Positions 1 through 10,672 of a stretch of DNA of 64,000 nucleotides are shown here, piece by piece; position 1 is the stretch's first letter, and the number at the start of each line of letters is the position of its first letter. This DNA is from Anomaloglossus baeobatrachus (taxonomy: Eukaryota; Chordata; Amphibia; Anura; Aromobatidae). Location: assembly GCF_048569485.1 (NCBI RefSeq), contig NW_027445261.1:434001-498000 (forward strand), given 5' to 3'. A program made the position numbers and the translations under genes. The notes beneath the pieces are model-generated. The model was given only the letters and a program-made list of their open reading frames with translations. It made no database searches and was not told the DNA's origin.

Positions 1-1040
1 GCGGAAGGATTCCTCATGCTTTTCTTCCCACACCAATGGGGCTACTAGGGATCTACCACCCTTGGTCTGTCCTACGAGGAGGTCTTGCATGGGGGCAGCC
101 ATCTTTGTGTACCCCTTAATGAAGCGACGGTAATATCCCACCAGGCCCAGAAACTGCCTCACTTCCCTCACTGTGGTCGGTCTCGGCCAGTCTTGGATGG
201 CGGTGATCTTCTCGGGGTTGGGGGCGACACCTTCCGCACCAACCACATGTCCTAGGTACTGCACTCTGGGTTTCAGCAGATGACACTTTGAGGGCTTCAA
301 CTTCATCCCATACTTGGCAAGGGACGCGAACACCTCGGCTAGGTGCTCCAGGTGGGCTTCATACGTCTGTGAGTACACAATCACATCATCCAAGTACAGC
401 AAAACGGTCCCATAGGCAGTCTTCTCTCGGTCTTCCGGTGCCACGGCCACCTGCCAGTACCCGCTGGTGAGGTCAAGGGTGGAGAAGTAGTTAGCGGTTC
501 TCAGCGAGGCCAGGGACTCTTTGATGCGGGGCAGAGGGTAAGCATCCTTATGCGTTATCTGGTTAATCTTCCGGTAATCCACACACATCCGCATGGTGCC
601 ATCCTTCTTCTTAACCAGCACCAACGGAGCGGCCCAGGGACTACAGCTGTCCCTAATAACCCCTGCCTCCTTCATGTTCCTCAACATGTCTTTGGCGCAT
701 TGGTAGTGGGCAGGGGGAATAGGCCTGTATCTCTCTTTAATAGGGGAGTGTGTACCGGTAGGGATGTGGTGTTGAACCCCTTTAATCTGCCCAAAATCTA
801 GAGGGTGCTTGCTAAAAACCCGCTCATACTCCTGTACCACCCGGTATACCCCTTCCTTGTGGTGTATGGGGGTATCATCAGTGCCGACATGTAGCTCTCG
901 ATACCACTCGCCTAACTCCCCCAGGGATGAGTGGGAACCGGCAGCAGGCGGTGTGACCGGGGGAACGGCTTCATGGATCGTGTGGGGATCTAGAGTGAGC
1001 AATTTGGCAAGGGTAGCGTACCGGGTGGTGCATGAATGCA
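1..1040 (-). mobile_element. Ty3/gypsy pol fragment (fossil)
   Basis: The minus strand reads as Ty3/gypsy polymerase. It includes the region before reverse transcriptase, the LVKKKDGTMRMCVDYRKIN block near 560-640, and the FLGLVGYYRRFIKGY block near 100-150 that precedes RNase H. The window edge cuts it on the left and the chromovirus insertion cuts it on the right, with the target duplication at 1041-1045. It belongs to a different lineage from the chromovirus next to it. It closely resembles the pol pieces at 44150-44905 and 58558-59313. It is a partial old copy with no LTR visible here. Confidence 0.85.
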
Positions 1041-1045
1041 CACAT

Positions 1046-1687
1046 TGTCAGGTTTCCGGGTTTTCCAGTCCTCTTTTGAAAGAGCTTGCCCTCGGTTAAC
1101 ATGGAGTTTTATGTTCTGTTGCCCTACTTCCTGTCCAGCTGCTTAAAAGGCCGCCTCTAAGCCTAGTCCAGTGCCTGAGTATACTGCTTGCTGTGTGCTC
1201 CTGCTTTGCTGCTGCTGCTACTTGATTACCTTTGGATCCTCCTGAAAATCTACCGACCGACTCTGGACCACACCCGGTTTCTTCAAACTGTGCCCGGACT
1301 CCGTCTGCCGTCTTTGGTCAGCACGTCTGCCCGGTTTCTTCCGGTTCATAACCATTCTGGACTTTCATCCCGTACGGACACTTCTGGACTTTACCGCTTG
1401 CCCCTTGTGTCCCGGCTGCGGCGCATTTAGGCCTTCCGGGGTTGATTGCCGGACAGTCCCTGTATAGGGGTTCGCTCTGGTGGTCTCCCTGGGGGAGTCT
1501 GGTGCGTGGCCCCGGGAATCCCCTTCGCTCCGTTTCAGAAAGGTATTTTCATGTGTTTGTTATACTGTGTATTTCCGTTGTGTATCTACCATGGTTACAT
1601 ATCATAAACATCTTGTACCACAAACTCGTCTCTGGCTGTCATTGCCCTAACGCTATCGAAATCCTCAAAACATACAATAGTATTACA
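1046..1687 (+). repeat. 5' LTR of the chromovirus
   Basis: This 642-bp repeat starts TGTCAGG and ends TATTACA. It matches 10673-11312 with scattered substitutions and small indels. A primer-binding site should follow 1687, but I could not assign the tRNA. Confidence 0.92.
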
Positions 1688-1722
1688 TTATACTCAGGCC
1701 ACAAGAGGATTTCACTGGGGCA

Positions 1723-2168
1723 ATGACTGAGACACGAGGAGTAGATCAGCTCTTTTCTATGATTAACTCCTTGCAGCAGGAGATGGAGGTGGTGCAGACT
1801 AAACTTAGAGATATGGAGGCACAGCTGGGCCATGATCACCAGGTACTGGGTCCGGCTATACAGGACTTGCAAGTCAGAGTGGAGGCTCAGGAAGCCGGCC
1901 CCACTACGTCCGTATCAGCTGCCGGTATGCCTAGGTTACCCCCATTCCGTTTCAATGGTGACCGTAGTCAGTTTCGTGGATTTGTGAACCAATGTATACT
2001 GTTTTTTGATGTACATGCTGATTATTACCGTTCTGACCGGTCCAAAGTGTTATGTATAATTATGTTATTAACCTCACAAGCACTGGCTTGGGCTAATCCT
2101 ATGATAGAGAACCGGGACATCCGTTTAAATCACCTAGATGATTTTCTGACCGCAATGGCGCAGATGTT
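1723..2168 (+). pseudogene. Chromovirus gag, part left of the CR1 insertion
   Basis: This is the start of the internal coding region, 35 bp after the 5' LTR. The first 50 or so residues form a heptad-rich coiled coil, followed by a Pro-rich linker and the start of a gypsy capsid-like domain. The reading is cut at 2168 by the CR1 LINE. The four bases before the cut, TGTT, recur after the LINE at 6705-6708. Confidence 0.85.
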
Positions 2169-2200
2169 CATAGTATCATAGTATCATAGTATCATAGTTT
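2169..2200 (-). repeat. CR1 3'-terminal octamer repeats
   Basis: Four tandem 8-bp units, three CATAGTAT and one CATAGTTT on the plus strand, form the 3' end of the LINE. CR1 family members end in a few copies of an octamer like ATTCTATG, thought to be used when reverse transcription starts at the target. Confidence 0.9.
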
Positions 2201-2379
2201 TTAAGGTTGAAGGGAGACTCTAAGTCCATCTAGTTCAACCTGTAGGCTAACATGTTGATCCAGAGGAAGGCAAAAAAACCCCAATGTGGCAAACAAGTTC
2301 CAATGGGGAAAAAATTTCCTTCCTGACTCCACATCCGGCAATCAGACTAGTTCCCTGGATCAATACCCTGTCATAAAAT

Positions 2380-5313
2380 CTAATATACATAACTGGTAAT
2401 ATTACATTTTTCAAGAAAGGCGTCCAGGCTCTGCTTAAATGTTAGTAGTGAATCACTCATTACAACATCATGTGGCAGAGAGTTCCATAGTCTCACTGCT
2501 CGTACAGTAAAGAATCCTCGTCTGTGATTATGATTAAACCTTCTTTCCTCAAGACGTAGTGGATGCCCCCGTGTTCCAGTCGCAGGCCTTGGTGTAAAAA
2601 GATCTTTGGAAAGGTCTCTGTACTGTCCCCTCATATATTTATACATTGTGATTAGATCCCCCCTAAGCCTTCGTTTTTCCAAACTAAATAACCCCAAGTT
2701 TAATAACCTGTCTTGGTATTGCAGCCCACCCATTCCTCTAATAATCTTGGTGGCTCTTCTCTGCACCCTCTCCAGTTCAGCTATGTCCTTCTTATATATC
2801 GGTGACCAGAATTGTACACAGTATTCTACGTGCGGTCGCACTAGTGACTTGTACAGAGGTAGAACTATATTTTTTTCATGAACACTTATACCTCTTTTAA
2901 TACATCCCATTATTTTATTAGCCCTGGCAGCAGCTGCCTGACACTGTCCACTAAAGTGAAGTTTACCATCCACCAATACACCCAAGTCTTTTTCTGTGTC
3001 TGTTTTACCCAGTGTTCTACGATTAAGTACATAATCATAAATGTTATTTCCTCTACCCAAGTGCATGACCTTACATTTATCTACATTAAACTTCAATTGC
3101 CACTTCTCAGCCCAATCCTCCAATTTACATAAATCTCCCTGTAATATAAAATTATCCTCCTCTGTATTGATTACCCTGCAGAGTTTAGTATCATCTGCAA
3201 ATATTGAAATTCTACTCCGCATGCCCCCAACAAGGTCATTTATAAATATGTTGAAAAGAAGTGGGCCCAATACTGACCCCTGTGGTACCCCACTATGAAC
3301 TGAGACCCAGTCCGAGTACGTACCATTAATAACCACCCTTTGTTTCCTATCACTTAGCCAGTTTTTAACCCAGTTACACATATTTTCCCCTATCCCCATT
3401 ATTCTCATTTTATGTACCAACCTTTTGTGTGGCACCGTATCAAAAGCTTTTGAAAAGTCCATATACACAACATCCACTGCATTTCCCTGGTCCAGACTTG
3501 AACTTACCTCTTCATAGAAGCTGATCAAATTAGTTTGACAGGATCGATCCCTCATAAACCCATGTTGATACTCTGTCATAAGGTTATTTTTCTTGAGATA
3601 CTCCAATATAGCATCTCTCAAGAAACCCTCAAGGATTTTACCAACCGTAGAGGTTAAACTTACTGGCCTATAATTTCCCGGCTCAGTTTTTGTCCCCTTT
3701 TTGAATATTGGCACCACATTTGCTATGCGCCAGTCCTGCGGTACCGACCCTGTTATTAAGGAATCTGAGAAGATTAAAAATAATGGTCTATCTATCACAG
3801 AACTCAATTCCTGTAGTACTCTGGGGTGTATGCCATCCGGGCCCGGAGATTTGTCAACCTTAGTGATTTCGAGGCGGCGGCGTACTTCCTGCTGGGTTAA
3901 GCAGGTAATATTCAAGTGTGAATTTATGGTATCACTGGTCATGTCATCTGCCATGGCATTTTCTTGTATAAAAACCGTAGAAAAAAAGTCATTCAGCAGG
4001 TTGGCTTTACCCTCATCCCCTTCCACCATTTCACCAAGACTATTTTTAAGGGGGCCAACACTATCGCTTTTCAGTTTTTTACTGTTTATGTAGTTAAAGA
4101 ATATTTTAGGATTATTTTTACTTTCTCTCGCAATGAGTCTCTCTGTCTCAAACTTAGCTAACTTAATTTGCTTTTTACATATTTTATTTAATTTTCTATA
4201 ATTATATAATGCCTCATCACTACCTACCCTCTTTAATTCTTTTAAGGCTTTCTGTTTTTCTTTTATTGCTTCCCTTACAGCTCTATTTAGCCATAGGGGT
4301 TTCCTCCTATTTCTAGCATGTTTGTTCCCATAGGGTATATTTTCTGCACAAGCCCTATTCAGGATGCTCATAAAAGTCTCCCATTTGCTTTGTGTACTTT
4401 TATTACTTAGTACATCATCCCAGTTTATTGCACTAAGATCATCTCTCAACCGTTTAAAATTTGCTTTCCTGAAGTTTAGTGTCCTTGTAGCCCCTCTACT
4501 AGACATCTTACTAAAGAATACATGAAAACTTATTATTTTGTGATCACTATTCCCCAAGTAACCCCCAACTTGTATATTTGATATGCGGTCTGGCCTATTG
4601 GTTAGTACAAGGTCTAGTAGTGCTCCCCCTCTTGTGGGGTCCTGTACCATTTGTGAAAGGTAATTATCTTTCATTGTTATCAAAAATCTATTTCCTTTGC
4701 TGGAACTGCAAGTTTCTGTTCCCCAATTTATATCAGGATAGTTAAAGTCCCCCATAATAATTACCTCTCCGAGACTCGCTGCTTTATCAATTTGCTTTAT
4801 GAGGAGATTCTCTACCTCTTCCATAATATTCGGCGTCTTATAACACACCCCTATCAGTATTTTATTATTCATTCTCCCCCCCCTTATCTCCACCCATAGG
4901 GACTCTACATTCTCAGTACCCTCACATATGTTGTCACGCAGGATGGGTTTTAAGGATGATTTTACATATAGACACACACCTCCCCCTCGCTTATTTGTAC
5001 GGTCATTCCTGAATAGGCTATAACCCTGTAAATTAACAGCCCAGTCATAGCTCTCATCCAGCCATGTCTCTGATATCCCCACTATATCATAATTTTCTTC
5101 CAACAATATTAATTCTAATTCCTCCACCTTATTTGTGAGGCTTCGGGCATTAGTGTACATGCACGTTACGTATGACTCTGTACCTGTATTCCTGCTTACT
5201 GTATTAACTGTCCTAACCCTTCCCCCCGTACCACCCCCAATTTCATTACTTGTGCCCTGGTCACTATCTGCACTACATTCCCCTTCTATAAAGTGAATAC
5301 CCTCGCCCCCCAT
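2380..5313 (-). CDS. CR1 ORF2: endonuclease and reverse transcriptase
   Basis: ORF2 of the LINE is about 977 residues from the ATG at 5311-5313. That ATG lies two bases after the ORF1 stop (5316-5318), so translation probably depends on termination and restart. An upstream GTG in the same frame (5328) is less likely. The N-terminal 220 residues after a short leader form an APE-type endonuclease, with TNARSL, GDFNYPDINW (4723-4757) and SDHKIISF (about 4529-4549). The reverse transcriptase follows, with NYRPVSLTS, AFDTVPH, GVPQGSVLGPLLFN and the catalytic FADD (3190-3201). The C-terminal part has the CR1-typical YKSLVRPHVEY and RAVRLWNSLP blocks. The protein nicks target DNA and copies its own RNA at the nick. 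No internal stop or frame break is seen. Confidence 0.93.
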   Translation of the reverse strand: MGGEGIHFIEGECSADSDQGTSNEIGGGTGGRVRTVNTVSRNTGTESYVTCMYTNARSLTNKVEELELILLEENYDIVGISETWLDESYDWAVNLQGYSLFRNDRTNKRGGGVCLYVKSSLKPILRDNICEGTENVESLWVEIRGGRMNNKILIGVCYKTPNIMEEVENLLIKQIDKAASLGEVIIMGDFNYPDINWGTETCSSSKGNRFLITMKDNYLSQMVQDPTRGGALLDLVLTNRPDRISNIQVGGYLGNSDHKIISFHVFFSKMSSRGATRTLNFRKANFKRLRDDLSAINWDDVLSNKSTQSKWETFMSILNRACAENIPYGNKHARNRRKPLWLNRAVREAIKEKQKALKELKRVGSDEALYNYRKLNKICKKQIKLAKFETERLIARESKNNPKIFFNYINSKKLKSDSVGPLKNSLGEMVEGDEGKANLLNDFFSTVFIQENAMADDMTSDTINSHLNITCLTQQEVRRRLEITKVDKSPGPDGIHPRVLQELSSVIDRPLFLIFSDSLITGSVPQDWRIANVVPIFKKGTKTEPGNYRPVSLTSTVGKILEGFLRDAILEYLKKNNLMTEYQHGFMRDRSCQTNLISFYEEVSSSLDQGNAVDVVYMDFSKAFDTVPHKRLVHKMRIMGIGENMCNWVKNWLSDRKQRVVINGTYSDWVSVHSGVPQGSVLGPLLFNIFINDLVGGMRSRISIFADDTKLCRVINTEEDNFILQGDLCKLEDWAEKWQLKFNVDKCKVMHLGRGNNIYDYVLNRRTLGKTDTEKDLGVLVDGKLHFSGQCQAAAARANKIMGCIKRGISVHEKNIVLPLYKSLVRPHVEYCVQFWSPIYKKDIAELERVQRRATKIIRGMGGLQYQDRLLNLGLFSLEKRRLRGDLITMYKYMRGQYRDLSKDLFTPRPATGTRGHPLRLEERRFNHNHRRGFFTVRAVRLWNSLPHDVVMSDSLLTFKQSLDAFLEKCNITSYVY

Positions 5314-5315
5314 TC

Positions 5316-6299
5316 CTAGTTTAAACACTCCTCCAACCTTCTAGCCATTTTCTGCCCCAGCAGAGCTGCACCTTCCCCATTAAGATGCAGCCCATCCCTA
5401 GCATAGAATCTGTAGCCAACTGAAAAGTCGGCCCAATTCTCCAGGAACCCAAAACCCTCTTTCCTACACCAATTCCTGAGCCACCTGTTAACCTCCCTGA
5501 TCTCCCTTTGCCTCTCTAGTGTGGCTCGTGGCACAGGTAGTATTTCCGAAAATACCACCTTTGAGGTCCATGCTTTAAGCTTACAACCTAATTCCCTGAA
5601 ATCATCTTTAAGGACCTTCCACCTACCTCTAACTTTGTCATTTGTGCCAATGTGTACAATGACCGCTGGGTCCTCCCCAGCCCCTCCCAGTAATCTGTCA
5701 ACCCGATCAGCGATGTGCCGAACTCGAGCGCCAGGAAGACAACACACTGTTCGGCGATCCCTGTCTTTGTGACAGATTGCCCTATCTGTCCCCCTAATAA
5801 TTGAGTCCCCCACTACCAGTACCTGTCTTGCCTGCCCTGCACTCCTATTCCCCCCCTTACTGGAGCAGACACTCCTCTGGCGTTCAGAGGTCATGCCTTG
5901 CTGCAGCAATGCTACCCCTGTAATGACATCCCCCTCATCTGCCAAGTTTGCAAACCTATTGGGGTGTGTCAGTTCAGGACTAGCCTTCCTAGCACTTTTC
6001 CCTTTACCCCCCTTTCTAACTGTCACCCAGCTACCTACCTCACCGTCCTGCCGCTCCCTACTACGATCCTCCCCCACATCTGACCCAGCAAGCTGCTGCT
6101 CAGTGAGCAGCAAACTCCTTTCCATATTGCTAATGCATCTCAGAGTTGCCAGCTGCTCATTTAGATCCAGTATCTGGGCTTCCAAATGTGCAACTTGCTC
6201 ACATCTCGAACAACAGTATGCACCCTCGAACGGCTTTTCAAGGACTGCATACATGAGACAAGATGTACACTGGATCGCATTAGCAATAGTGGAGCACAT
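5316..6299 (-). CDS. CR1 ORF1: zinc-binding, coiled-coil and SGNH esterase protein
   Basis: ORF1 is 327 residues from an ATG at 6297-6299. It begins with a Cys cluster (CxxC then CCxxC within residues 11-34) that suggests a small zinc finger. A leucine-rich heptad stretch (about 36-72) follows, probably a coiled coil for self-association. A charged linker leads into an SGNH/GDSL-type esterase domain: VVGDSIIRGTD supplies the nucleophile Ser (5782-5820), VHIGTND the Gly/Asn block, and DGLHLN the Asp-His pair (5370-5398). Esterase domains in ORF1 are known for the CR1 clade. The protein probably binds the LINE RNA, but the role of the esterase is not settled. The frame is intact and complete, just upstream of ORF2. 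Confidence 0.9.
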   Translation of the reverse strand: MCSTIANAIQCTSCLMYAVLEKPFEGAYCCSRCEQVAHLEAQILDLNEQLATLRCISNMERSLLLTEQQLAGSDVGEDRSRERQDGEVGSWVTVRKGGKGKSARKASPELTHPNRFANLADEGDVITGVALLQQGMTSERQRSVCSSKGGNRSAGQARQVLVVGDSIIRGTDRAICHKDRDRRTVCCLPGARVRHIADRVDRLLGGAGEDPAVIVHIGTNDKVRGRWKVLKDDFRELGCKLKAWTSKVVFSEILPVPRATLERQREIREVNRWLRNWCRKEGFGFLENWADFSVGYRFYARDGLHLNGEGAALLGQKMARRLEECLN

Positions 6300-6428
6300 T
6301 TTCTAATGGGGATAGCACTAAACAAATGTTAAGTAATTAAACAACTAAATACAAACAATTCTACTCACACTTACTTTTGCTCACACTTTGCTCACTCACG
6401 CTCACAATGAAGAAGACAGGCTAAAACT

Positions 6429-6448
6429 CGCGCGCCGCTAGGCGCGCG
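6429..6448. other. GC-only hairpin in the CR1 5' UTR
   Basis: CGCGCGCC and GGCGCGCG pair perfectly around a GCTA loop. It lies between the 127-bp monomers and ORF1, so it would be in the 5' UTR of the LINE RNA. Confidence 0.7.
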
Positions 6449-6451
6449 GTT

Positions 6452-6705
6452 TTCAGAAGTCTTCCTTCCGGCTGTAACGGCCAAAACCCGGTTCTCCTTG
6501 AGCTCGCGGTGACTCTTCACTTATCCCAGAAGGCACTGGGAATATGCAAATTATCCTCGCAAGACTCCTTCCCTGGCTTTCAGAAGTCTTCCTTCCGGCT
6601 GTAACGGCCAAAACCCGGTTCTCCTTGAGCTCGCGGTGACTCTTCACTTATCCCAGAAGGCACTGGGAATATGCAAATTATCCTCGCAAGACTCCTTCCC
6701 TGGCT
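6452..6705 (-). promoter_or_regulatory. Two 127-bp 5' monomers with octamer motifs
   Basis: Positions 6452-6578 and 6579-6705 are two head-to-tail copies that appear identical. Each holds an ATGCAAAT octamer (6544-6551 and 6671-6678), the binding site of POU-family factors such as OCT proteins. Tandem promoter monomers at the 5' end of LINEs are known in mouse L1, and the position here suggests the same role. The boundary base with the TGTT target duplication is ambiguous by one. Confidence 0.8.
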
Positions 6706-6708
6706 GTT

Positions 6709-9700
6709 TGATGATCCGAATCGCCGTGCTACCGCTGAATCGGCTCTCCTTTCCTTACGTCAGGGAAAGCGTTCTGTAGTTGAATATGCCACTGAGTTCA
6801 AGAGGTTAGTGGTAGACACCGACTGGGGAAACAATGCATTATTGTCTGTTTTCAGAAAGGGGTTGTCCGGTACCATCAAGGACGAGTTAGCTCGTTCTGA
6901 ATCTCCAGGGGATTTTGAACTGTTTCTCCAGCACTGTGTGCGTATTGATACCCGCTTGACGGAACGTAGACAGGAAAAATGGGCAGCTGTAAACCGTGTA
7001 AACAACTTTGCATTTCCTTCCAGAGAACCCGCTCTCAGGACGCCACGGGAGGCCGAGGACGTTCCTATGCAAGTGGACTCTCTGCAAAAGCGAGAGACCA
7101 ATGAACGTCGCGAACACCGGCTCCGTGAGCGTCTGTGTTTCTATTGCGGTCAATCAGACCATTTCTTGATCGACTGCCCGAAACGTCCGAATCGCCCAAA
7201 TAAGGTATTGGCAGCCATGGCAGAGTGTGACAACACGGACGCAGAGTCCGATATCTCTGAGGCAAGTGGACACTTGGATGCGGTATTTCCCTTGACTGTA
7301 ATGTCAACCTCACCGAAGGACTCGGAAGGGAAATATACCCATTGCTCGCTCCCCATTCAGATCCGGTGGGAGGGACAGCTAATACCTACCTCTGCAATGA
7401 TAGATTCTGGGGCAGGGGGAAATTTCATGGACTCCTCTTTTGCCAGGAAACACGGTATCCGGACTCAGCAAAGAGCCTCACCGGTTACCATGGAGACGGT
7501 AGACGGATCTCCGTTAATCTCTGGACCAGTTGATCGGGAAACCGTACCGCTAGAGTGCGTCATGAAGCCAGGTCAGCAGGAGACCCTTGTTTTCATGCTA
7601 ATTTCTTCTCCTCATTTTCCGATTATTTTAGGTATTCCGTGGCTACGGTCTACAAATCCGGTCATCGATTGGGAAACTAAGGAAATATCCTTCCCACCGC
7701 AGAGTATTCCGACCATTAGTCCAACTGTTCCGGTTCCAGTAACGCCGAATGCGGAGGGCACTGTACAGGTACCTGTTCTACCCCCGGTGTATAACGACTT
7801 TGCGGACATATGCGACAAAAGAAAAGCCGATCGGCTTCCCCCGCATAGACCGTATGATTGCCCCATAGACTTACTCCCAGGGGCGGAGATCCCGTTTGGT
7901 CATGTCTACCCGTTGGCGGCACCTGAGCTAGAAGCACTAAAAAACTACATTGATGAAAGTCTGGCGAAGGGATTTATTCGTCCGTCTACCTCACCAGCAG
8001 GGGCACCCATCTTTTTTGTGAAAAAGAAAGAGGGGACTCTAAGACCCTGTATTGACTACCGGGAACTGAATAAAATAACCATCCGGAACCGGTATCCGTT
8101 ACCATTGATTCCTGAGCTATTGGAGAGGGTCCAACAGGCAAAAATATTCACCAAATTGGACCTCCGTGGGGCATACAATCTACTCCGCATACGTCCCGGA
8201 GACGAGTGGAAGACCGCGTTCCGATGTCGGTATGGACATTTTGAGTACCTAGTGATGCCTTTTGGACTTTGTAACGCTCCCGCGGCTTTCCAACATCTAG
8301 TTAACGATATTTTTAGGGATATCATGGACCAATTCATGGTGATTTATCTGGACGATATCCTAATCTTTTCTGATTCCCTACAGGAACACCAGGAGCACGT
8401 CAAGACCGTACTTACCCGGCTGAGGGAAAACCACCTGTACATCAAACTGGAGAAATGCGAATTCCATTGCTCACAGATACAATTCTTAGGTTATGTCATC
8501 TCTCCTCAGGGACTGAACATGGAGTCTGGCAAAATACAAGCGATTCTAGACTGGCCGGAACCGGGAAACATCAAAGAGGTACAACGCTTTGTCGGTTTTG
8601 CCAACTTTTACCGACGTTTTATCCGTAATTTTTCAGAAATCGTTCGTCCCATCACTCTGTTAACCAAGAAAGGACAGAAGTTTGTGTGGTCCGCCCAGGC
8701 CCAGGAAGCCTTCCATCGTCTCAAGGTCTGTTTTACCTCAGCGCCTATATTGGTACATCCGAATCCCGCACTTCCCTTTATCGTGGAAGTCGACGCTTCC
8801 GACTACGCATTAGGGGCCATCCTTTCTCAAAGGACTGGGGACAAGAGTCTCTTACATCCGTGTGCTTTCTTTTCCCGCCGGTTGTCCCCTGCAGAAAGGA
8901 ACTATGACATTGCGGACAAAGAATTGTTAGCGATTATTTCCGCCTTCAAGGAATGGAGACACCACTTACAGGGAGCCGCGCAGCAAGTGATAGTACTCAC
9001 AGATCATCGTAATCTGGAGTTTCTTAAGTCTGCCAGGTGCCTGTCTCCACGGCAAGCCCGTTGGAGCCTATTCCTTAACCAGTTCAATTTTGTCGTTACA
9101 TACCGTCCAGGTTCACGTAATGGGAAAGCCGATGCCTTGTCCCGAATCCACGCCGTGGACTCCGTGCCTGGAACCCCGTCTCAGACCGTGTTATCGGATG
9201 CCAATTTCGTTGGAGTAATCCAGGACCAGGACTTGTGGAAGGACATCAAGCTGGCCTATGATGGTGACGTATTTCTTGCTGCCCCCCCGAATGATGTAAC
9301 TCTTGTTCTTCGGAATGGTGTGTGGTTGAGAGAGCGACGCATTTATGTCCCGGAGGCCGTAAGACTTCGGGTTCTCAAGTTGGTCCATGACTCCGTGTTG
9401 GCTGGTCATAGGGGGGTACAGAAGACGCAGGAATTTCTGAACCGTTTCTTCTGGTGGCCTACCTGTTTAAAGGACGTAAAGGACTATGTCCACTCATGTG
9501 TGGTTTGTGCCCGGTGCAAGGTCCCTCGTGTGGCTCCTACAGGACTCCTCCAACCGTTACCCGTGCCATCTCGCCCTTGGGGGTCTATCTCAATGGATTT
9601 TATTGTGGAGTTGCCCGTCTCAGACGGTCACAATACCATTTTAGTGGTGGTGGATCGGTTGACTAAAGCTGCTCACTTTATTCCGTGTGCCGGTCTTCCC

Positions 9701-10648
9701 TCAGCCGCAGAGACAGTGGATTTGGTTATCCAGAACGTATTCCGATTGCATGGGGTACCAGACGAGATCATCTCTGACCGGGGCGTGCAGTTCACGTCTA
9801 GGTTCTGGAAGGGGTTTTGTACGGCACTCCAGATTGATGTCTGTTTGTCTTCTGCATACCATCCTCAGACAAATGGGCAAACCGAACGGACCAATCAAAC
9901 CCTGGAACAATACCTTCGATGTTATGTCAGCCATCTGCAGGACGATTGGTTGAAGATGCTTCCGTTGGCGGAGTTCTCGTATAACAACACTCAGAGCAGC
10001 TCCACTAAGGTAACGCCCTTTTTTGCTAACTTGGGTTACCATCCGACTATTTTGCCTAGGTCACCGGTTGCGGTCTCAGTGCCTGCGGTGGAGGACAGAT
10101 TGACAGAGCTTCGACAAAATCTGGAGGTTCTAAAGGACAGTGTGGCTACGGCCCAGGAACGTTACAAGAGGTCGGCAGACACTCACCGGAAACCGGCACC
10201 CATGTATAAGGTAGGGGACTCTGTATGGTTGTCCACCAAGAACCTGAGATTGGGTGTCCCTTCGCAGAAGCTGGGACAAAAATTCATCGGTCCATTTAAG
10301 ATCACCGGGATCGTGAGCCCTGTGGCCTGTCGGCTGCGGTTACCGCACCATCTCAAGGTACACCCGGTCTTTCATGTTTCTCTCCTCAAATCCGTCTCTC
10401 CCAATACGTTTCATGGTCGTGTCGTGCCTCCTCCTCCGCCTGTGATGGTCGACGGCGAGGAGCAGTTCGTGGTTGAGGACATTATTGACTCCCGGCTCCA
10501 TCGTCGTCGGCTTCAGTATCTGGTACGTTGCCAGGGGTACGCCCCCGAGGACGATTCCTGGGAACCGGTGGGTAACATTCGAGCTCCCCGGAAGATCGCT
10601 CAGTTTCATCGACGGTACCCGGACAAGCCAGGCCCTGACCCGTCCTGA
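6709..10648 (+). pseudogene. Chromovirus gag-pol, part right of the CR1 insertion
   Basis: Domain order: rest of the capsid-like region; a CCHC zinc knuckle (CFYCGQSDHFLIDCP, about 7136-7180); an aspartic protease with the DSGAGG site (about 7399); reverse transcriptase with YLDD (8344-8355); RNase H starting near 8790; integrase with an HHCC finger (9388-9510) and core blocks near 9589, 9772 and 9869; and a C-terminal chromodomain (about 10457-10620) that defines chromoviruses. It ends just before the purine tract and 3' LTR. Apart from the CR1 insertion I see no other obvious interruption. It is treated here as a fossil copy. Confidence 0.92.
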
Positions 10649-10672
10649 GGCCGTTTCTGGGGGGGGGAGTAA

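Larger units (their letters stand above)
2169..6704 (-). mobile_element. Full-length CR1 LINE, both ORFs open
   Basis: In minus orientation the element has a 5' region made of two 127-bp monomers, ORF1 with an esterase domain, ORF2 with endonuclease and reverse transcriptase, a 210-bp 3' UTR, and terminal octamer repeats. The octamer end (CATAGTAT on the plus strand, 2169-2200, four units) and the 3' UTR are typical of CR1. It lies within the gag region of the chromovirus, flanked by TGTT at 2165-2168 and 6705-6708, which may be a short target duplication. CR1 copies are usually 5'-truncated, so a complete copy with both reading frames intact suggests recent mobility. Confidence 0.93.
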
